A stretch of 64,000 bases of DNA from Colwellia chukchiensis (GTDB lineage Bacteria > Pseudomonadota > Gammaproteobacteria > Enterobacterales > Alteromonadaceae). Position 1 is the first letter of the stretch. The number at the start of each line of letters is the position of its first letter. Shown piece after piece: positions 1 to 8,792 of the stretch. Under the pieces are notes generated by a model. It had not been told where the DNA came from and did not search any database. It worked only from the letters and a program-made list of their open reading frames with translations. Location: the NCBI RefSeq assembly GCF_002104455.1, contig NZ_NBOC01000001.1, positions 558,001 to 622,000 of the forward strand. The letters are read 5' to 3'. The translations under genes were made by a program, and so were the position numbers.

Positions 1-348
1 CTTTTTACCATAAGCTTGCTCAGTAATCGTGCCGTCAACGGCATGCATAACACGTTTGTGCATGGCAATGGCCTGTTGTTGCACTGCTTTATCGAGTCCA
101 ACCGCGGCAAGTGCTAGCCAACCGCGATCAGATATCGCAATATTAATGGACTTACCTTGGTAGATATTTTTGATGCGCGAGTCAGGTCGCGATTCAAATA
201 ACTTAATTGAGTAACCTTGGCGCGCTAACATGACCGCCAATAAGCTGCCCACAGGTCCAGCGCCTGCGATGGTAATGTGTTTTCGCGCCTGAGCTTTTTT
301 GTCTGCTTTCGCTTTAGCGCTGGCGAGCATTCTGCTTGTTAACGACAT
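1..348 (-). CDS. kmo: Kynurenine 3-monooxygenase, N-terminal part (runs off the left edge)
   Basis: FAD-dependent hydroxylase that converts L-kynurenine to 3-hydroxykynurenine with NADPH and O2. Translating the minus strand from the ATG at 346-348 gives about 116 residues. They include a Rossmann FAD motif (ITIAGAGPVGSLLAVMLARQ) near residue 25, followed by a stretch reading KSINIAISDRGWLALAAVGL, characteristic of KMO proteins. A Lys/Ala-rich lead of about 22 residues precedes the FAD motif. The start overlaps the end of the kynureninase gene by 10 bp, so it is the last visible gene of the kynurenine operon. The C-terminal three quarters lie outside the window. Confidence 0.88.
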   Translation of the reverse strand, partial: MSLTSRMLASAKAKADKKAQARKHITIAGAGPVGSLLAVMLARQGYSIKLFESRPDSRIKNIYQGKSINIAISDRGWLALAAVGLDKAVQQQAIAMHKRVMHAVDGTITEQAYGKK

Positions 349-1625
349 TCAAGGCACTCCTTGAGTATGTTGACAAAATGATAAACGTCTTGAAAACTGT
401 TGTACAAAGGCACAGGGGCAACACGAATCACATTAGGCTCGCGCCAGTCGGTGGTGACGCCATTTTCGTCTAACGCTTTAAACAACGCTTTACCGTCAAG
501 ACCGGCAAGCTTGACCATTAATGACAGCTGACAACCTCGCTCGGCGGGGTTGTTTGGGGTAATAATGCGAATTTTATCACTAAGCTCAGCGGTAAGTCGC
601 TGCGTTAGGTACTGAGTTAATAACAGTGACTTTTTACGCAGTGCCGGCATGCCGCCCGCTAAGGCAATGGTATCGAATGCACCGCGCACTGCTGCAAGCG
701 ACAATACCGGCGGGTTTGATAACTGCCAACCTTCGGCGCTTGGGATCGCTTGAAAGTTATTGTCCATATTAAAACGGCTTGATTTGTCGTGACCCCACCA
801 ACCGGCAAAGCGGTTAAGCTCGGTATTTTTAACATGGCGTTGATGGATAAAACACCCAGCGACTGAGCCAGCACCACTATTAAGGTATTTATAACTGCAC
901 CAACAGGCAAAATCGACTTGCCATTCATGCAAAGATAGTTCGATATTGCCGGCGGCATGGGCTAAATCAAAGCCCACTTTTATACCTTTGGCATGCGCTG
1001 CGCTTGTAATACGCGCCATATCTAATACTTGGCCAGTATAATACTGTACGCCAGGCAGTAAAATGAGTGCAATTTCATCGCCATGTTGCTCGATAATTTG
1101 CCAAAGATCTTGATAGTTAAGCAGCTCTTCGCCTGCCCTTGGTGACCATAACAGCAAATTGTCTTCGACACTTATACCGTGGTGCTTGAGTTGTGAAGTA
1201 ACCGCATAATGATCAGATGGAAAGGCATGATCTTCAATTAAAATTTTGCTGCGTTGTTGATTCGGCTGATAAAAACTCACCATCATTAGGTGTAAATTAG
1301 CGGTTAATGAATTCATCATCACCACTTCTTCAGGCAGAGCGCCAACAATTGCAGCCGCTTGCTCGGTTAAAAACTCATGATAAGGTAGCCAAGGAAAGTC
1401 ACCTTCAAAGTGGCCTTTTACGCCACGCGTTTGCCATGCATCGAGTAGCTCTATAACCGCAGCACGGGCAAGTTTTGGTTGTAAGCCTAATGAGTTACCT
1501 GTGAAGTAGTATTCGTCGCGGCCATTCGCTTGTTTAGGTATGGCAAAGTGGGCACGCATTGGTGCCAGCGGGTCTTGTTGATCTAGCTGTTGGGCATACG
1601 CTAAGGTGTTGTGTTTAATACTCAT
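339..1625 (-). CDS. kynU: Kynureninase
   Basis: PLP enzyme that cleaves 3-hydroxykynurenine to 3-hydroxyanthranilate and alanine. The aminotransferase-fold signature FDLAHAAGNIELSLHEWQVD and the Schiff-base lysine in CWCSYKYLNSG (about residue 246) are both present. I chose the second ATG (1625), giving 428 residues and MSIKHNTLAYAQQ as N-terminus: it has a GAG-containing lead and starts just after the upstream formamidase stop. The first ATG at 1652 would add nine Asn/Asp-rich residues and overlap that gene by 14 bp. The length is close to the family's usual 415-430. Followed by kmo with a 10-bp overlap, so translation is probably coupled. Confidence 0.93.
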   Translation of the reverse strand: MSIKHNTLAYAQQLDQQDPLAPMRAHFAIPKQANGRDEYYFTGNSLGLQPKLARAAVIELLDAWQTRGVKGHFEGDFPWLPYHEFLTEQAAAIVGALPEEVVMMNSLTANLHLMMVSFYQPNQQRSKILIEDHAFPSDHYAVTSQLKHHGISVEDNLLLWSPRAGEELLNYQDLWQIIEQHGDEIALILLPGVQYYTGQVLDMARITSAAHAKGIKVGFDLAHAAGNIELSLHEWQVDFACWCSYKYLNSGAGSVAGCFIHQRHVKNTELNRFAGWWGHDKSSRFNMDNNFQAIPSAEGWQLSNPPVLSLAAVRGAFDTIALAGGMPALRKKSLLLTQYLTQRLTAELSDKIRIITPNNPAERGCQLSLMVKLAGLDGKALFKALDENGVTTDWREPNVIRVAPVPLYNSFQDVYHFVNILKECLECR

Positions 1626-1638
1626 GTCTATCTCATTA

Positions 1639-2499
1639 TTATTGTTGTCCATGGGATTCGTTTACCCGCAGCGCTTGATATAAAACTGGACGACTGGGCG
1701 CGGCGTCAGTGATAAAAGCCGGTGTTTGCAAGTTAAGAAAATAAAAACCATCGCTTAGGCTATTATCGATATACGCCATTTCGGTGATGGTTTTGTTAAC
1801 CAAGCTTGTAGGGCTTGCTTGATGCGAGCCTGCGCTGACTTGCCAAAACAAACGGTGGCAGGTCAGTAATCCTTGATCATTTGCTCTATCTAAAGACGGT
1901 AAGTCGAGCAGTAAGTGTTCAACGCCACGTTCATTGAGATAGCACACGGCGTCAGCAGTGAAGAACGCCGGCTGCTTTTCATCGTTGTAGTGCTGGTGAC
2001 ACTTATCGGCGTTGTTGGGCAAGGTTCTAACCACTAAGGCTTGTAATTGATGCTTTGTATACGGTGCGAGTTGTTGCTCAAGTTGCCGGCGGCCAATAAC
2101 CCTGTCATTAGCCTCAAGACTAGGGCGATAGTGATCTTGGGTACAACTTGCGGTTATTGGGCTTAGGGTAATTAAGGTGCAGGGGATTAACGGTGGTAAC
2201 GCTAGTGCTGAAACAGCTATGCTTAATGGATGATCTGTATGGCAAATATGGGCAATGGTTTCGGTATGTGTGCCATGACAATGTGGGTTTATGCTTAACT
2301 CTAACACATTACAACTACCGCCTTTACGGGTATCGCCAATAAAGTCACCCGCCTGCATCGCGCTTGCTAATGCAGGCGTTGCGCCAAAATGACTGGGCTG
2401 ATTGTGCGCGTGTAAAAAATCTAATGGAATGGCTAGCGAATGACCCTGTTCGGTATTTATGATGTAATTATGCTCGGCGAGGCTGATAGCGATCTTCAT
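1639..2499 (-). CDS. kynB: Cyclase-family protein, probable kynurenine formamidase
   Basis: Probable metal-dependent arylformamidase that hydrolyses N-formylkynurenine to kynurenine. The cyclase-family metal motif appears as NPHCHGTHTETIAH around residue 90-105, with Glu where classical KynB proteins have Asp (HxGTHxDxPxH). A second His pair lies nearby (HICHTDH). At 286 residues it is longer than the usual roughly 210-residue KynB, mainly in the middle and C-terminal part. The ATG has a strong AAGGAG ribosome binding site. The assignment to the formamidase step rests on the fold family plus its place between ACMSD and kynureninase; enzyme activity is inference. Confidence 0.75.
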   Translation of the reverse strand: MKIAISLAEHNYIINTEQGHSLAIPLDFLHAHNQPSHFGATPALASAMQAGDFIGDTRKGGSCNVLELSINPHCHGTHTETIAHICHTDHPLSIAVSALALPPLIPCTLITLSPITASCTQDHYRPSLEANDRVIGRRQLEQQLAPYTKHQLQALVVRTLPNNADKCHQHYNDEKQPAFFTADAVCYLNERGVEHLLLDLPSLDRANDQGLLTCHRLFWQVSAGSHQASPTSLVNKTITEMAYIDNSLSDGFYFLNLQTPAFITDAAPSRPVLYQALRVNESHGQQ

Positions 2500-2557
2500 G
2501 CTTTGCTCCTTAGCTTATACTTGAAGCAAACGCTAAAGCTAGGTGATTGCACACAAA

Positions 2558-3568
2558 TCATAAAAACTGCGCCTTGTTTAAACCTAGCCAATTTAGCGCG
2601 CTACCATGGAGTAATTTCGCTTTGATATCTGGAGCAAAGTCACTGGTTTCAATTAACTTGCCTGGGCTGAGCTCACCTAAGGGGAATGGGTAGTCGCTGC
2701 CAAGGGCAATATTATCGGCGCCCATAAGCTCCACTAAGTATTTTAAGGCAAGGGGATCATGTACTAAGGAGTCGAGGTAAATTTGTTTTAGAAAGTCGCG
2801 TGGGTTAGCCGAGCAATCAACGGCACATAAATCGGGTCTGACATTAAAACCATGTTCGATACGGCCAATAGTCGCGGGGAAGGAGCCACCACCATGGGCA
2901 AAGGCTATTTTTAGTTTCGGTAGTCGCTGCAAAACCCCGCCAAATATCATCGAGCAAATCGCTAAACTGGATTCAGCCGGCATACCCACTAGCCAAGGTA
3001 ACCAGTATTTTGGCATTTTCTCTTTTGCCATCATGTCCCAAGGGTGAACAAATATGGCGGCACCGAGATCTTGTGCGGCCTGAAATATTGGGAAAAGTTG
3101 CGGGTGATCTAAGTTCCAATCATTAATATGTGAGCCTATTTGCACGCCAGCTAAGCCGATGTCATTGACACAACGTTCGAGTTCTTTTATTGCTAAATCA
3201 GGCGCTTGCATGGGTAACGTACCTAGTCCGACAAAGCGTTTAGGGTGCTCGCTGACAATGCTGGCGATATGATCATTTAAAAACTGTGATAAATCCAAGG
3301 TATCTTTTGGCTTAGCCCAGTAATTAAACATCACAGGCACAGTAGACAATACTTGCACATCGATATTGTGTTGCTGACAGTCTTTTAAACGTATCTTGGG
3401 ATCCCAGCAATTGTGCGCGATTTCACGAAAAAATTTATCGTCTATCATCATGCGTGCACAACCACATTGATGGTGATCTAAACTAACAAAGCCGCCATAG
3501 CCGTATTTTTCACGCAAATTTGGCCAGCTTTTCGGTAAAATATGGGTATGAATATCTATTTTTAGCAT
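2558..3568 (-). CDS. 2-amino-3-carboxymuconate-6-semialdehyde decarboxylase (ACMSD)
   Basis: Zinc amidohydrolase-superfamily decarboxylase that turns 2-amino-3-carboxymuconate semialdehyde into 2-aminomuconate semialdehyde, steering the pathway away from quinolinate. The N-terminal metal motif DIHTHILPKSWPNL (His7, His9) is followed by FVHPWDM near residue 175, FAHGGGSFP near 225 and the metal/catalytic Asp in LGSDYPFPLGE near 290. The length of 336 matches the family. The ribosome binding site AGGAT sits 7 nt before ATG. It lies 9 bp after the dioxygenase that supplies its unstable substrate, which supports the assignment over a generic amidohydrolase. Known names for the step are nbaD and acmsd. 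Confidence 0.92.
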   Translation of the reverse strand: MLKIDIHTHILPKSWPNLREKYGYGGFVSLDHHQCGCARMMIDDKFFREIAHNCWDPKIRLKDCQQHNIDVQVLSTVPVMFNYWAKPKDTLDLSQFLNDHIASIVSEHPKRFVGLGTLPMQAPDLAIKELERCVNDIGLAGVQIGSHINDWNLDHPQLFPIFQAAQDLGAAIFVHPWDMMAKEKMPKYWLPWLVGMPAESSLAICSMIFGGVLQRLPKLKIAFAHGGGSFPATIGRIEHGFNVRPDLCAVDCSANPRDFLKQIYLDSLVHDPLALKYLVELMGADNIALGSDYPFPLGELSPGKLIETSDFAPDIKAKLLHGSALNWLGLNKAQFL

Positions 3569-3577
3569 GCTGACATC

Positions 3578-4126
3578 CTAAGTTCTTTCTGCACGAAAAC
3601 CACATTGTTGACACTGGCAATGTTGCCGGTCGCCATAAAAGTTATTGAACACTTTCGGCAAGTCAGTTTCGATATTTTTTAAACTAAATTGTTCGCTGTA
3701 GAGTGGGTTATTACATTGCTGACAAAACCAAAACAGGGCATCTTGCTGCGTGGGCGCACGTTTTTGTTCAACCACAAGACCTATGCTGTTTTCAAAGCGC
3801 TGCGGTGAATGTAGGACTTTAGGCGGCAGCATAAATATTTCCCCTGCCTTGATATGAATATCAGTAAACGTAGGTGCGCGACTATTGTTGGCGTTACTGG
3901 CATAGTCTTGGTTGACCACCTTAAGCACCATTTCACCTTGCAATTGATAAAATAACTCAGGGGTTGGGTTGTAGTGAAAGTCGCTGCGCTGATTGGGCCC
4001 ACCAACCACCATAACAATATAGTCATCTTGCTGAAATAGTTGTTTGTTGCACACTGGCGGCTTGAGTTGTTCGCGATGTTCGTCAATCCAGGCGTGTAAA
4101 TTAAAGGGCATGCTGAAGTTAGCCAT
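3578..4126 (-). CDS. nbaC: 3-hydroxyanthranilate 3,4-dioxygenase
   Basis: Cupin ring-cleaving dioxygenase that makes 2-amino-3-carboxymuconate semialdehyde from 3-hydroxyanthranilate. The N-terminus [12 protein letters not shown], the substrate-Arg and metal region [20 protein letters not shown] (residues about 40-60) and the later His in [11 protein letters not shown] are family hallmarks. The C-terminus carries four cysteines in two CxxC knuckles (CQQCNNPLY and CQCQQCGF), the rubredoxin-like iron site seen in bacterial HAO. The 182-residue length is normal. The start ATG shares one base with the stop codon of the preceding RidA gene (TAATG), so the two are probably translationally coupled. 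Confidence 0.94.
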   Translation of the reverse strand: MANFSMPFNLHAWIDEHREQLKPPVCNKQLFQQDDYIVMVVGGPNQRSDFHYNPTPELFYQLQGEMVLKVVNQDYASNANNSRAPTFTDIHIKAGEIFMLPPKVLHSPQRFENSIGLVVEQKRAPTQQDALFWFCQQCNNPLYSEQFSLKNIETDLPKVFNNFYGDRQHCQCQQCGFRAERT

Positions 4127-4566
4127 TATTTAGTCTCCGTTGCAGTTTGAGTACTCAAGGCAGCGATACACTTTAATTCAATGGCAATAGGCGTAGGTAA
4201 TTTGTTCACCTCAACTGTGGTGCGACAAGGCATGTTGTCGGCAAAATATTGCGCGTATATGCGGTTGTAGGTGGCAAAGTCATCCTTGATATTGGTTAAA
4301 AATACCGTGACATCAACTAAGTCTAACCAATTAGCGCCGGCTGAGGCTAAGATAGTTCGGACATTTTGAAAGACACTATGACATTGTGCCTCAATGTCGT
4401 AGCGGATTACTTCTCCGTTAGCATCAAGCTCAACCCCAGGAATGGTTGCGCTGCCTGCTTGGCGAGGGCCAACACCCGATAAAAACAGTAAATTGCCCAC
4501 TTGCCTGGCATGTGGGTATAAACCCACTGGTTTTGGCGCCTGATCGACATTGAAAGCTTCTGACAT
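4126..4566 (-). CDS. RidA-family 2-aminomuconate deaminase
   Basis: Small RidA/YjgF-fold protein of 146 residues, likely the 2-aminomuconate deaminase that forms 4-oxalocrotonate (known as AmnD or NbaF). The opening [20 protein letters not shown] and the segment [17 protein letters not shown] are typical of the aminomuconate deaminase branch rather than generic RidA. An Arg in the family ligand-binding position occurs in [12 protein letters not shown] near the C-terminus. It sits between the aldehyde dehydrogenase and the dioxygenase, exactly where the pathway needs it. A gap of about 117 bp separates it from the dehydrogenase gene upstream. The substrate assignment combines sequence resemblance with context. 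Confidence 0.85.
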   Translation of the reverse strand: MSEAFNVDQAPKPVGLYPHARQVGNLLFLSGVGPRQAGSATIPGVELDANGEVIRYDIEAQCHSVFQNVRTILASAGANWLDLVDVTVFLTNIKDDFATYNRIYAQYFADNMPCRTTVEVNKLPTPIAIELKCIAALSTQTATETK

Positions 4567-4683
4567 AATATTACCCGTTTAAGTTGTTATTATTATCGCC
4601 ATATAGCGATGTTTATGTTTATAGGCTTTTACTTATCCTTGACCTTATCTTTTTATTCGCCTCGCTGGTTTGCGGCTTAATTG

Positions 4684-6126
4684 TTAGTATTTCACGCAAA
4701 CATTTTTACTTTCCGTGAAAAATCGCATCGCGTCTAGGCCACCTTCACGGCCAAGCCCTGAGTGTTTCATGCCACCAAAAGGGGTGCGTAAATCCCTAAG
4801 TAGCCAACAATTTATCCAGACAATGCCGGTATTGATATGCTCAGCTAACTGATGAGCTCGGGTTAAATTATTGGTCCATATTGTGGCGGCAAGACCGTAT
4901 TGGCTGTCGTTTGCCAGTGCTAAGGCTTGCTGGTCGTTATCAAAGGGCTGAATGGTTATAACTGGACCAAAAATTTCTTCTTGGTTAGCGCGAGCACTAT
5001 TGGGTAAGTTTTCCATGATAGTGGGCTGGAGAAAGTAACCCTGTTGACAGCGACCTGTTAGTTGCACTTGTTGACCACCGATCAAAATTTTAGCCCCTTG
5101 CGCTTTGGCATCATCGAGATGGCCGAGTACTTTGTCTAAATGCGTTTTTGAGACCATGGCGCCCATTTCGCAGTCGTCGTGCAAGGGATCACTCGGGCTT
5201 AGCGCCCGAGCCTTGGCTACTAGGGCTTGCTTAAACTTGTGGTAAATCGAGCGTTCAATATACAAACGTGACGCGCACAAGCAAATTTGCCCTTGGTTGG
5301 CAAAGCTAGCGCGAAATACTTGCTCAAGGGTATCTTCAAAGTCGCAATCAGCAAAAATTAAGGCCGGATTTTTCCCCCCTAATTCTAGCGAGAGTTTTTT
5401 AAAGCTCGGCGCGACCAGTTGCGCTATGACCGCGCCGGTTGTTGTGCCGCCGGTAAATGAAATTGCTGTTATTTTCTTATGTTGGCATATCGCCTGACCA
5501 ATATTTGTGCCACGCCCGTGCAAGATATTTAGTACGCCGTTAGGCAAACCGACCTTTTGGCAAATCTCACCAAGTATCGCGGCGGTTTTTGGAGTTACTT
5601 CCGACGGTTTTGCAATCACACAATTGCCAGCAGCTAAAGCGGGCGCAATTTTCCAAGTAAATAAGTACAGCGGTAAATTCCAGGGCGAAATACAGCCAAC
5701 AATGCCAATGGCGGGCCTGAGCGTATAGTTAATGGCACTACCGACCATGGCGTGTGCTTCACTGGCAAACTGTGTACAGGCATGAGCAAAAAACTTAAAG
5801 TTACTGGCAGCGCGCGGAATATCAACGGTGCGCGCCAATGTGACCGGCTTGCCGTTATCTATGGCTTCGGCGATTGCCAGTTCGTCAAGTCGGTTGTTAA
5901 TTTCATTGGCGATAGCTAATAAGTAATCAGCGCGTTGCTCTAGCGCCATGCTTTGCCATGCGGGTAGCGCTTTTTCTGCTGCTGTGACCGCTAGTGCTAA
6001 GTCTTGTTGGCAGCTATCAGGGAGTTGACCATACACTTTGCCCGTTGCTGGTTCAATATTATCAAGGTATTGCTGTGCAAGCGGCGCTTGATATTGACCA
6101 TCAATAAAGTTTGCTAAGATATCCAT
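4684..6126 (-). CDS. 2-aminomuconate-6-semialdehyde dehydrogenase
   Basis: NAD(P)-dependent aldehyde dehydrogenase of 480 residues, likely oxidising 2-aminomuconate semialdehyde to 2-aminomuconate (AmnC/NbaE role). Catalytic elements are all visible: Asn149 in SPWNLPLY, Lys173 in AKPSEVTP, Glu248 in LELGGKNP and the nucleophile Cys282 in NQGQICLCASR. Ribosome binding site AGAGAG before ATG. It lies 11 bp after the upstream SDR gene. The closest families also include 2-hydroxymuconate semialdehyde dehydrogenase, so without the operon the exact substrate would be uncertain; within it the assignment is strong. Confidence 0.9.
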   Translation of the reverse strand: MDILANFIDGQYQAPLAQQYLDNIEPATGKVYGQLPDSCQQDLALAVTAAEKALPAWQSMALEQRADYLLAIANEINNRLDELAIAEAIDNGKPVTLARTVDIPRAASNFKFFAHACTQFASEAHAMVGSAINYTLRPAIGIVGCISPWNLPLYLFTWKIAPALAAGNCVIAKPSEVTPKTAAILGEICQKVGLPNGVLNILHGRGTNIGQAICQHKKITAISFTGGTTTGAVIAQLVAPSFKKLSLELGGKNPALIFADCDFEDTLEQVFRASFANQGQICLCASRLYIERSIYHKFKQALVAKARALSPSDPLHDDCEMGAMVSKTHLDKVLGHLDDAKAQGAKILIGGQQVQLTGRCQQGYFLQPTIMENLPNSARANQEEIFGPVITIQPFDNDQQALALANDSQYGLAATIWTNNLTRAHQLAEHINTGIVWINCWLLRDLRTPFGGMKHSGLGREGGLDAMRFFTESKNVCVKY

Positions 6127-6137
6127 GGCTCTCTCTT

Positions 6138-6926
6138 TTATAAACAGCTAGTGCGACCACCATCAACAGGTAAGTTAATACCGGTAATATAACTGGCCGC
6201 CGGTGAGGCTAAAAAGGCAGCTGCAGCGGCGAACTCTTCAGGAGCGGCAAAGCGCCGGAGCGGAATTTGTGCTTGTTCATTCAGTGTGGCTTGTTCAATG
6301 CTGATATTTTGTTTTTTTGCCTTGCCGGCAATAATCGCGTCTAAACGCGCGGTGGCAGTAGCGCCGGGTAGTACATTGTTGACGGTTATCCCGAATGGAC
6401 CAAGTTCGTTAGCCAAAGTTTTAGCCCAACTGGCGACGGCGCCGCGTATGGTGTTTGACACCCCTAAGCCGGCAATAGGTTGCTTTACTGAGGTAGAAAT
6501 AACGTTAATAATGCGGCCGAATTGTTTGGCTTTCATGCTGGGAAGCAGCGCTTGAACTAAGTGGTGGTTAGTAATTAAGTGCAAATTAAAGGCCTCTATA
6601 AAGTCACTAACGTCAGCGCTATTGGCAGGGCCTGGCGCTGGTCCGCCGGTGTTGTTGAGTAAAATGTCATATCCGGTATTTTCTATAACATCTTTATTAA
6701 TTACGCTTTTAACTTGTTCAGGTTGCGTGAAGTCAGCAATTAGGATTTTGTGCGTTTGACCTTTTAGGCAAGATAATTGGCTTTTTACTTGCTCAAGCTT
6801 GCTTTGGTTGCGAGAGAATAAGGTGACACTGGCGCCTAAATTAGCCAGTTCGAATGCACAGGCGCGGCCTATACCTTGGCTACTACCACAAACGAGTGCC
6901 CGTTTGCCGTCTAAATTAATATCCAT
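6138..6926 (-). CDS. SDR-family protein with altered catalytic motif, first gene of kynurenine operon
   Basis: Short-chain dehydrogenase/reductase fold of 262 residues. The cofactor loop GSSQGIG (residues about 14-20) and NNTGGP (about 91-96) are intact. The position of the usual catalytic YxxxK reads SNTIR (about 157-161), so the canonical Tyr and Lys are replaced by Ser and Arg. The C-terminus ITGINLPVDGGRTS is family-typical. I prefer the ATG at 6926, which has a GAGG ribosome binding site, over a GTG ten codons upstream. It leads the kynurenine operon, but no step of the textbook pathway needs an SDR. Its substrate is unknown; an auxiliary or repair step is possible but unproven. Confidence 0.8.
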   Translation of the reverse strand: MDINLDGKRALVCGSSQGIGRACAFELANLGASVTLFSRNQSKLEQVKSQLSCLKGQTHKILIADFTQPEQVKSVINKDVIENTGYDILLNNTGGPAPGPANSADVSDFIEAFNLHLITNHHLVQALLPSMKAKQFGRIINVISTSVKQPIAGLGVSNTIRGAVASWAKTLANELGPFGITVNNVLPGATATARLDAIIAGKAKKQNISIEQATLNEQAQIPLRRFAAPEEFAAAAAFLASPAASYITGINLPVDGGRTSCL

Positions 6927-7215
6927 TGCTGCCTCTATTGTATTTATTTTATCCACTTTTTTAGCACATTAAAAAATTAAATGTCAGTTAATACTGTCAG
7001 CTTTAATTGCCGCTTGCAGATGCTAGATCCTATGCTGACAAAAAGAAAACTATCGCTAAAAGGGAGCCGTTTAGCATAAATAACAAGACATTGCGCAGTG
7101 GGCTAGGTAGAGTAAGCGTTATGCTATTTAATGCATAAGCCGTTAACCGTGCTCGTATATACCTGTTATAAACACTCGGTGCGAGCAACCATTCGATATA
7201 CACATGGAGTAGAAA
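6927..7215. other. Divergent intergenic region between kynurenine operon and M20 amidohydrolase
   Basis: These 289 bases must hold the promoters of the leftward kynurenine operon and the rightward amidohydrolase. They are AT-rich, and TGTCAG/CTGACA hexamers recur, for example near 6980, 7000 and 7034. I could not pick a convincing -35/-10 pair or a clear operator. No regulator gene for the operon is in the window. Confidence 0.35.
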
Positions 7216-8553
7216 ATGAAACGTAACGCACTCGCGATCTTAATTGCCTCATCTTTGGCAATATCTTCTTTGACCAGTAGTACAGTGTTAGCATCTGAGC
7301 AAGCGGCGGCAAACTATATTGCCAAGGATTATCAGCAACATTTAGCGCCATTGTGGGATCACTTTCATCGCAATCCTGAATTATCCTTAATGGAAGTAAA
7401 AACCGCGAAACGTTTAGCTAATGAGTTAAGTGCGGTTGGCTATGAAGTCACCCAAGGAGTAGGGGGAACGGGCATAGTGGCAATCATGAAAAATGGCCCA
7501 GGTCCTTTGGTAATGGTGCGCGCAGATATGGATGGTTTGCCTGTGGTTGAGCAGTCAGGCTTAGCGAATGCCTCAACCGTTAAAATGCAAGATTGGCATG
7601 GTGAAACCGTAGGCGTTATGCATGCTTGTGGTCATGATGTGCATATTACCAGTTTAGTCGGTACCGCACGTTATATGGCTGATCATAAAGATAAATGGTC
7701 GGGAACATTGATGTTAATTGGGCAACCTGCCGAAGAGCGTGGACCGGGTGCTTCGGCTATGATGGCAGATAATATCTGGCAGCGTTTTGGTCAACCTGAT
7801 TATGCGTTTGCATTTCATGTCAGCGCTAACGCCGAAGCAGGAAAAGTGATAGTTGATGAAGGCTCACCGTATGCCGGCGCCGATACGGTTGATATTACCA
7901 TTCATGGTGTTGGTGCCCATGGTGCTTCACCGCATCAAGGTAAAGACCCAATTGTTATCGGTGCACAATTAGTCAATAACTTACAAACCATTATTAGTCG
8001 TGAATTAGCGCCGCGTTATGCTGGTGTGATCACCGTTGGCGCTTTTCATGCGGGCACCAAGCACAATATTATTTCCGATCAGGCAAAATTACAGCTCACC
8101 GTGCGCAGCTTAACCCCAGAAGTACGTGAGCAACTACTCACTGCCATCAAGCGTGTCGCAATAGGCACCGCGCGCACGGCTGGTGTGGCTGAAGATATGT
8201 TGCCTGAAGTGGTTGTCAGTGAGTTTTCATTTCCGCCCACCTTTAATGATCAAAAATTGGCAAAACGCTTGAAGCGAGTATTAGCAGATAAAATGGGGCC
8301 CGAGGCGTTAATACCGCCGGCAGAAACCGGTATGGGGGCAGAAGATTTTGGCTTCTTTACTACCGATCCCTATATTCCCAGTGTGTATTTTAAAGTTGGT
8401 GGCACGCCAAAAGCTGACTTTGAACGTGCTGCAGCAGGCGGCCCTGCAGTCCCTAGTCACCATAGCCCGCAATTTAAAATAACGCCAGAGCCAGCAATCA
8501 GATCGGGAGTAGAGGCAACCATACATGCCTTGCTCGATGTAATGGCGAAGTAA
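7216..8553 (+). CDS. Exported M20-family amidohydrolase (hippurate/N-acyl amino acid hydrolase-like)
   Basis: Metal-dependent amidohydrolase of 445 residues, related to hippurate hydrolases, aminoacylases and carboxypeptidase Ss1. A Sec signal peptide is visible (MKRNALAILIASSLAISSL, cleavage near SSTVLAS-EQ), so it should act in the periplasm. Metal and catalytic motifs are MVRADMDGLPVVE (about 95), HACGHDVHIT (about 137), EERGPGASAM (about 176) and the late metal His in VPSHHSPQF (about 415). The dimerisation-domain motif GVGAHGASPHQGKDP is present. It is divergent from the kynurenine operon. A role in that pathway is not shown by the sequence, and the true substrate is unknown. Confidence 0.88.
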   Translation: MKRNALAILIASSLAISSLTSSTVLASEQAAANYIAKDYQQHLAPLWDHFHRNPELSLMEVKTAKRLANELSAVGYEVTQGVGGTGIVAIMKNGPGPLVMVRADMDGLPVVEQSGLANASTVKMQDWHGETVGVMHACGHDVHITSLVGTARYMADHKDKWSGTLMLIGQPAEERGPGASAMMADNIWQRFGQPDYAFAFHVSANAEAGKVIVDEGSPYAGADTVDITIHGVGAHGASPHQGKDPIVIGAQLVNNLQTIISRELAPRYAGVITVGAFHAGTKHNIISDQAKLQLTVRSLTPEVREQLLTAIKRVAIGTARTAGVAEDMLPEVVVSEFSFPPTFNDQKLAKRLKRVLADKMGPEALIPPAETGMGAEDFGFFTTDPYIPSVYFKVGGTPKADFERAAAGGPAVPSHHSPQFKITPEPAIRSGVEATIHALLDVMAK

Positions 8554-8738
8554 GCTGCGTCTTTGCAATGCTAGCCTATGATGAAAAGCAGCAAGGTAAG
8601 CCTACTTTGTTGCTTTAACGCCTAACCACAAGTACTGGTGATCTTAAGTAGGGTAATAGTATAAATAGCTTGTACCCTAAGGCAGGACTAAGGCGAGATT
8701 CTGGCGGATAAGCCTTAAACGGTAAGGTAAAATAAAAA

Positions 8739-8759
8739 AGCCCAGTCTAAGACTGGGCT
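8739..8759 (-). terminator. Rho-independent terminator of the small heat-shock gene
   Basis: A perfect 10-bp stem (AGCCCAGTCT / AGACTGGGCT) with a 1-nt centre is followed on the minus strand by TTTTTTATTTT. It lies 34 bp past the stop of the Hsp20 gene. On the plus strand the flank is A-rich, so it works mainly leftward. Confidence 0.85.
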
Positions 8760-8792
8760 AAAATAAAGGGAGAGATTATCTAGATAATTTAG

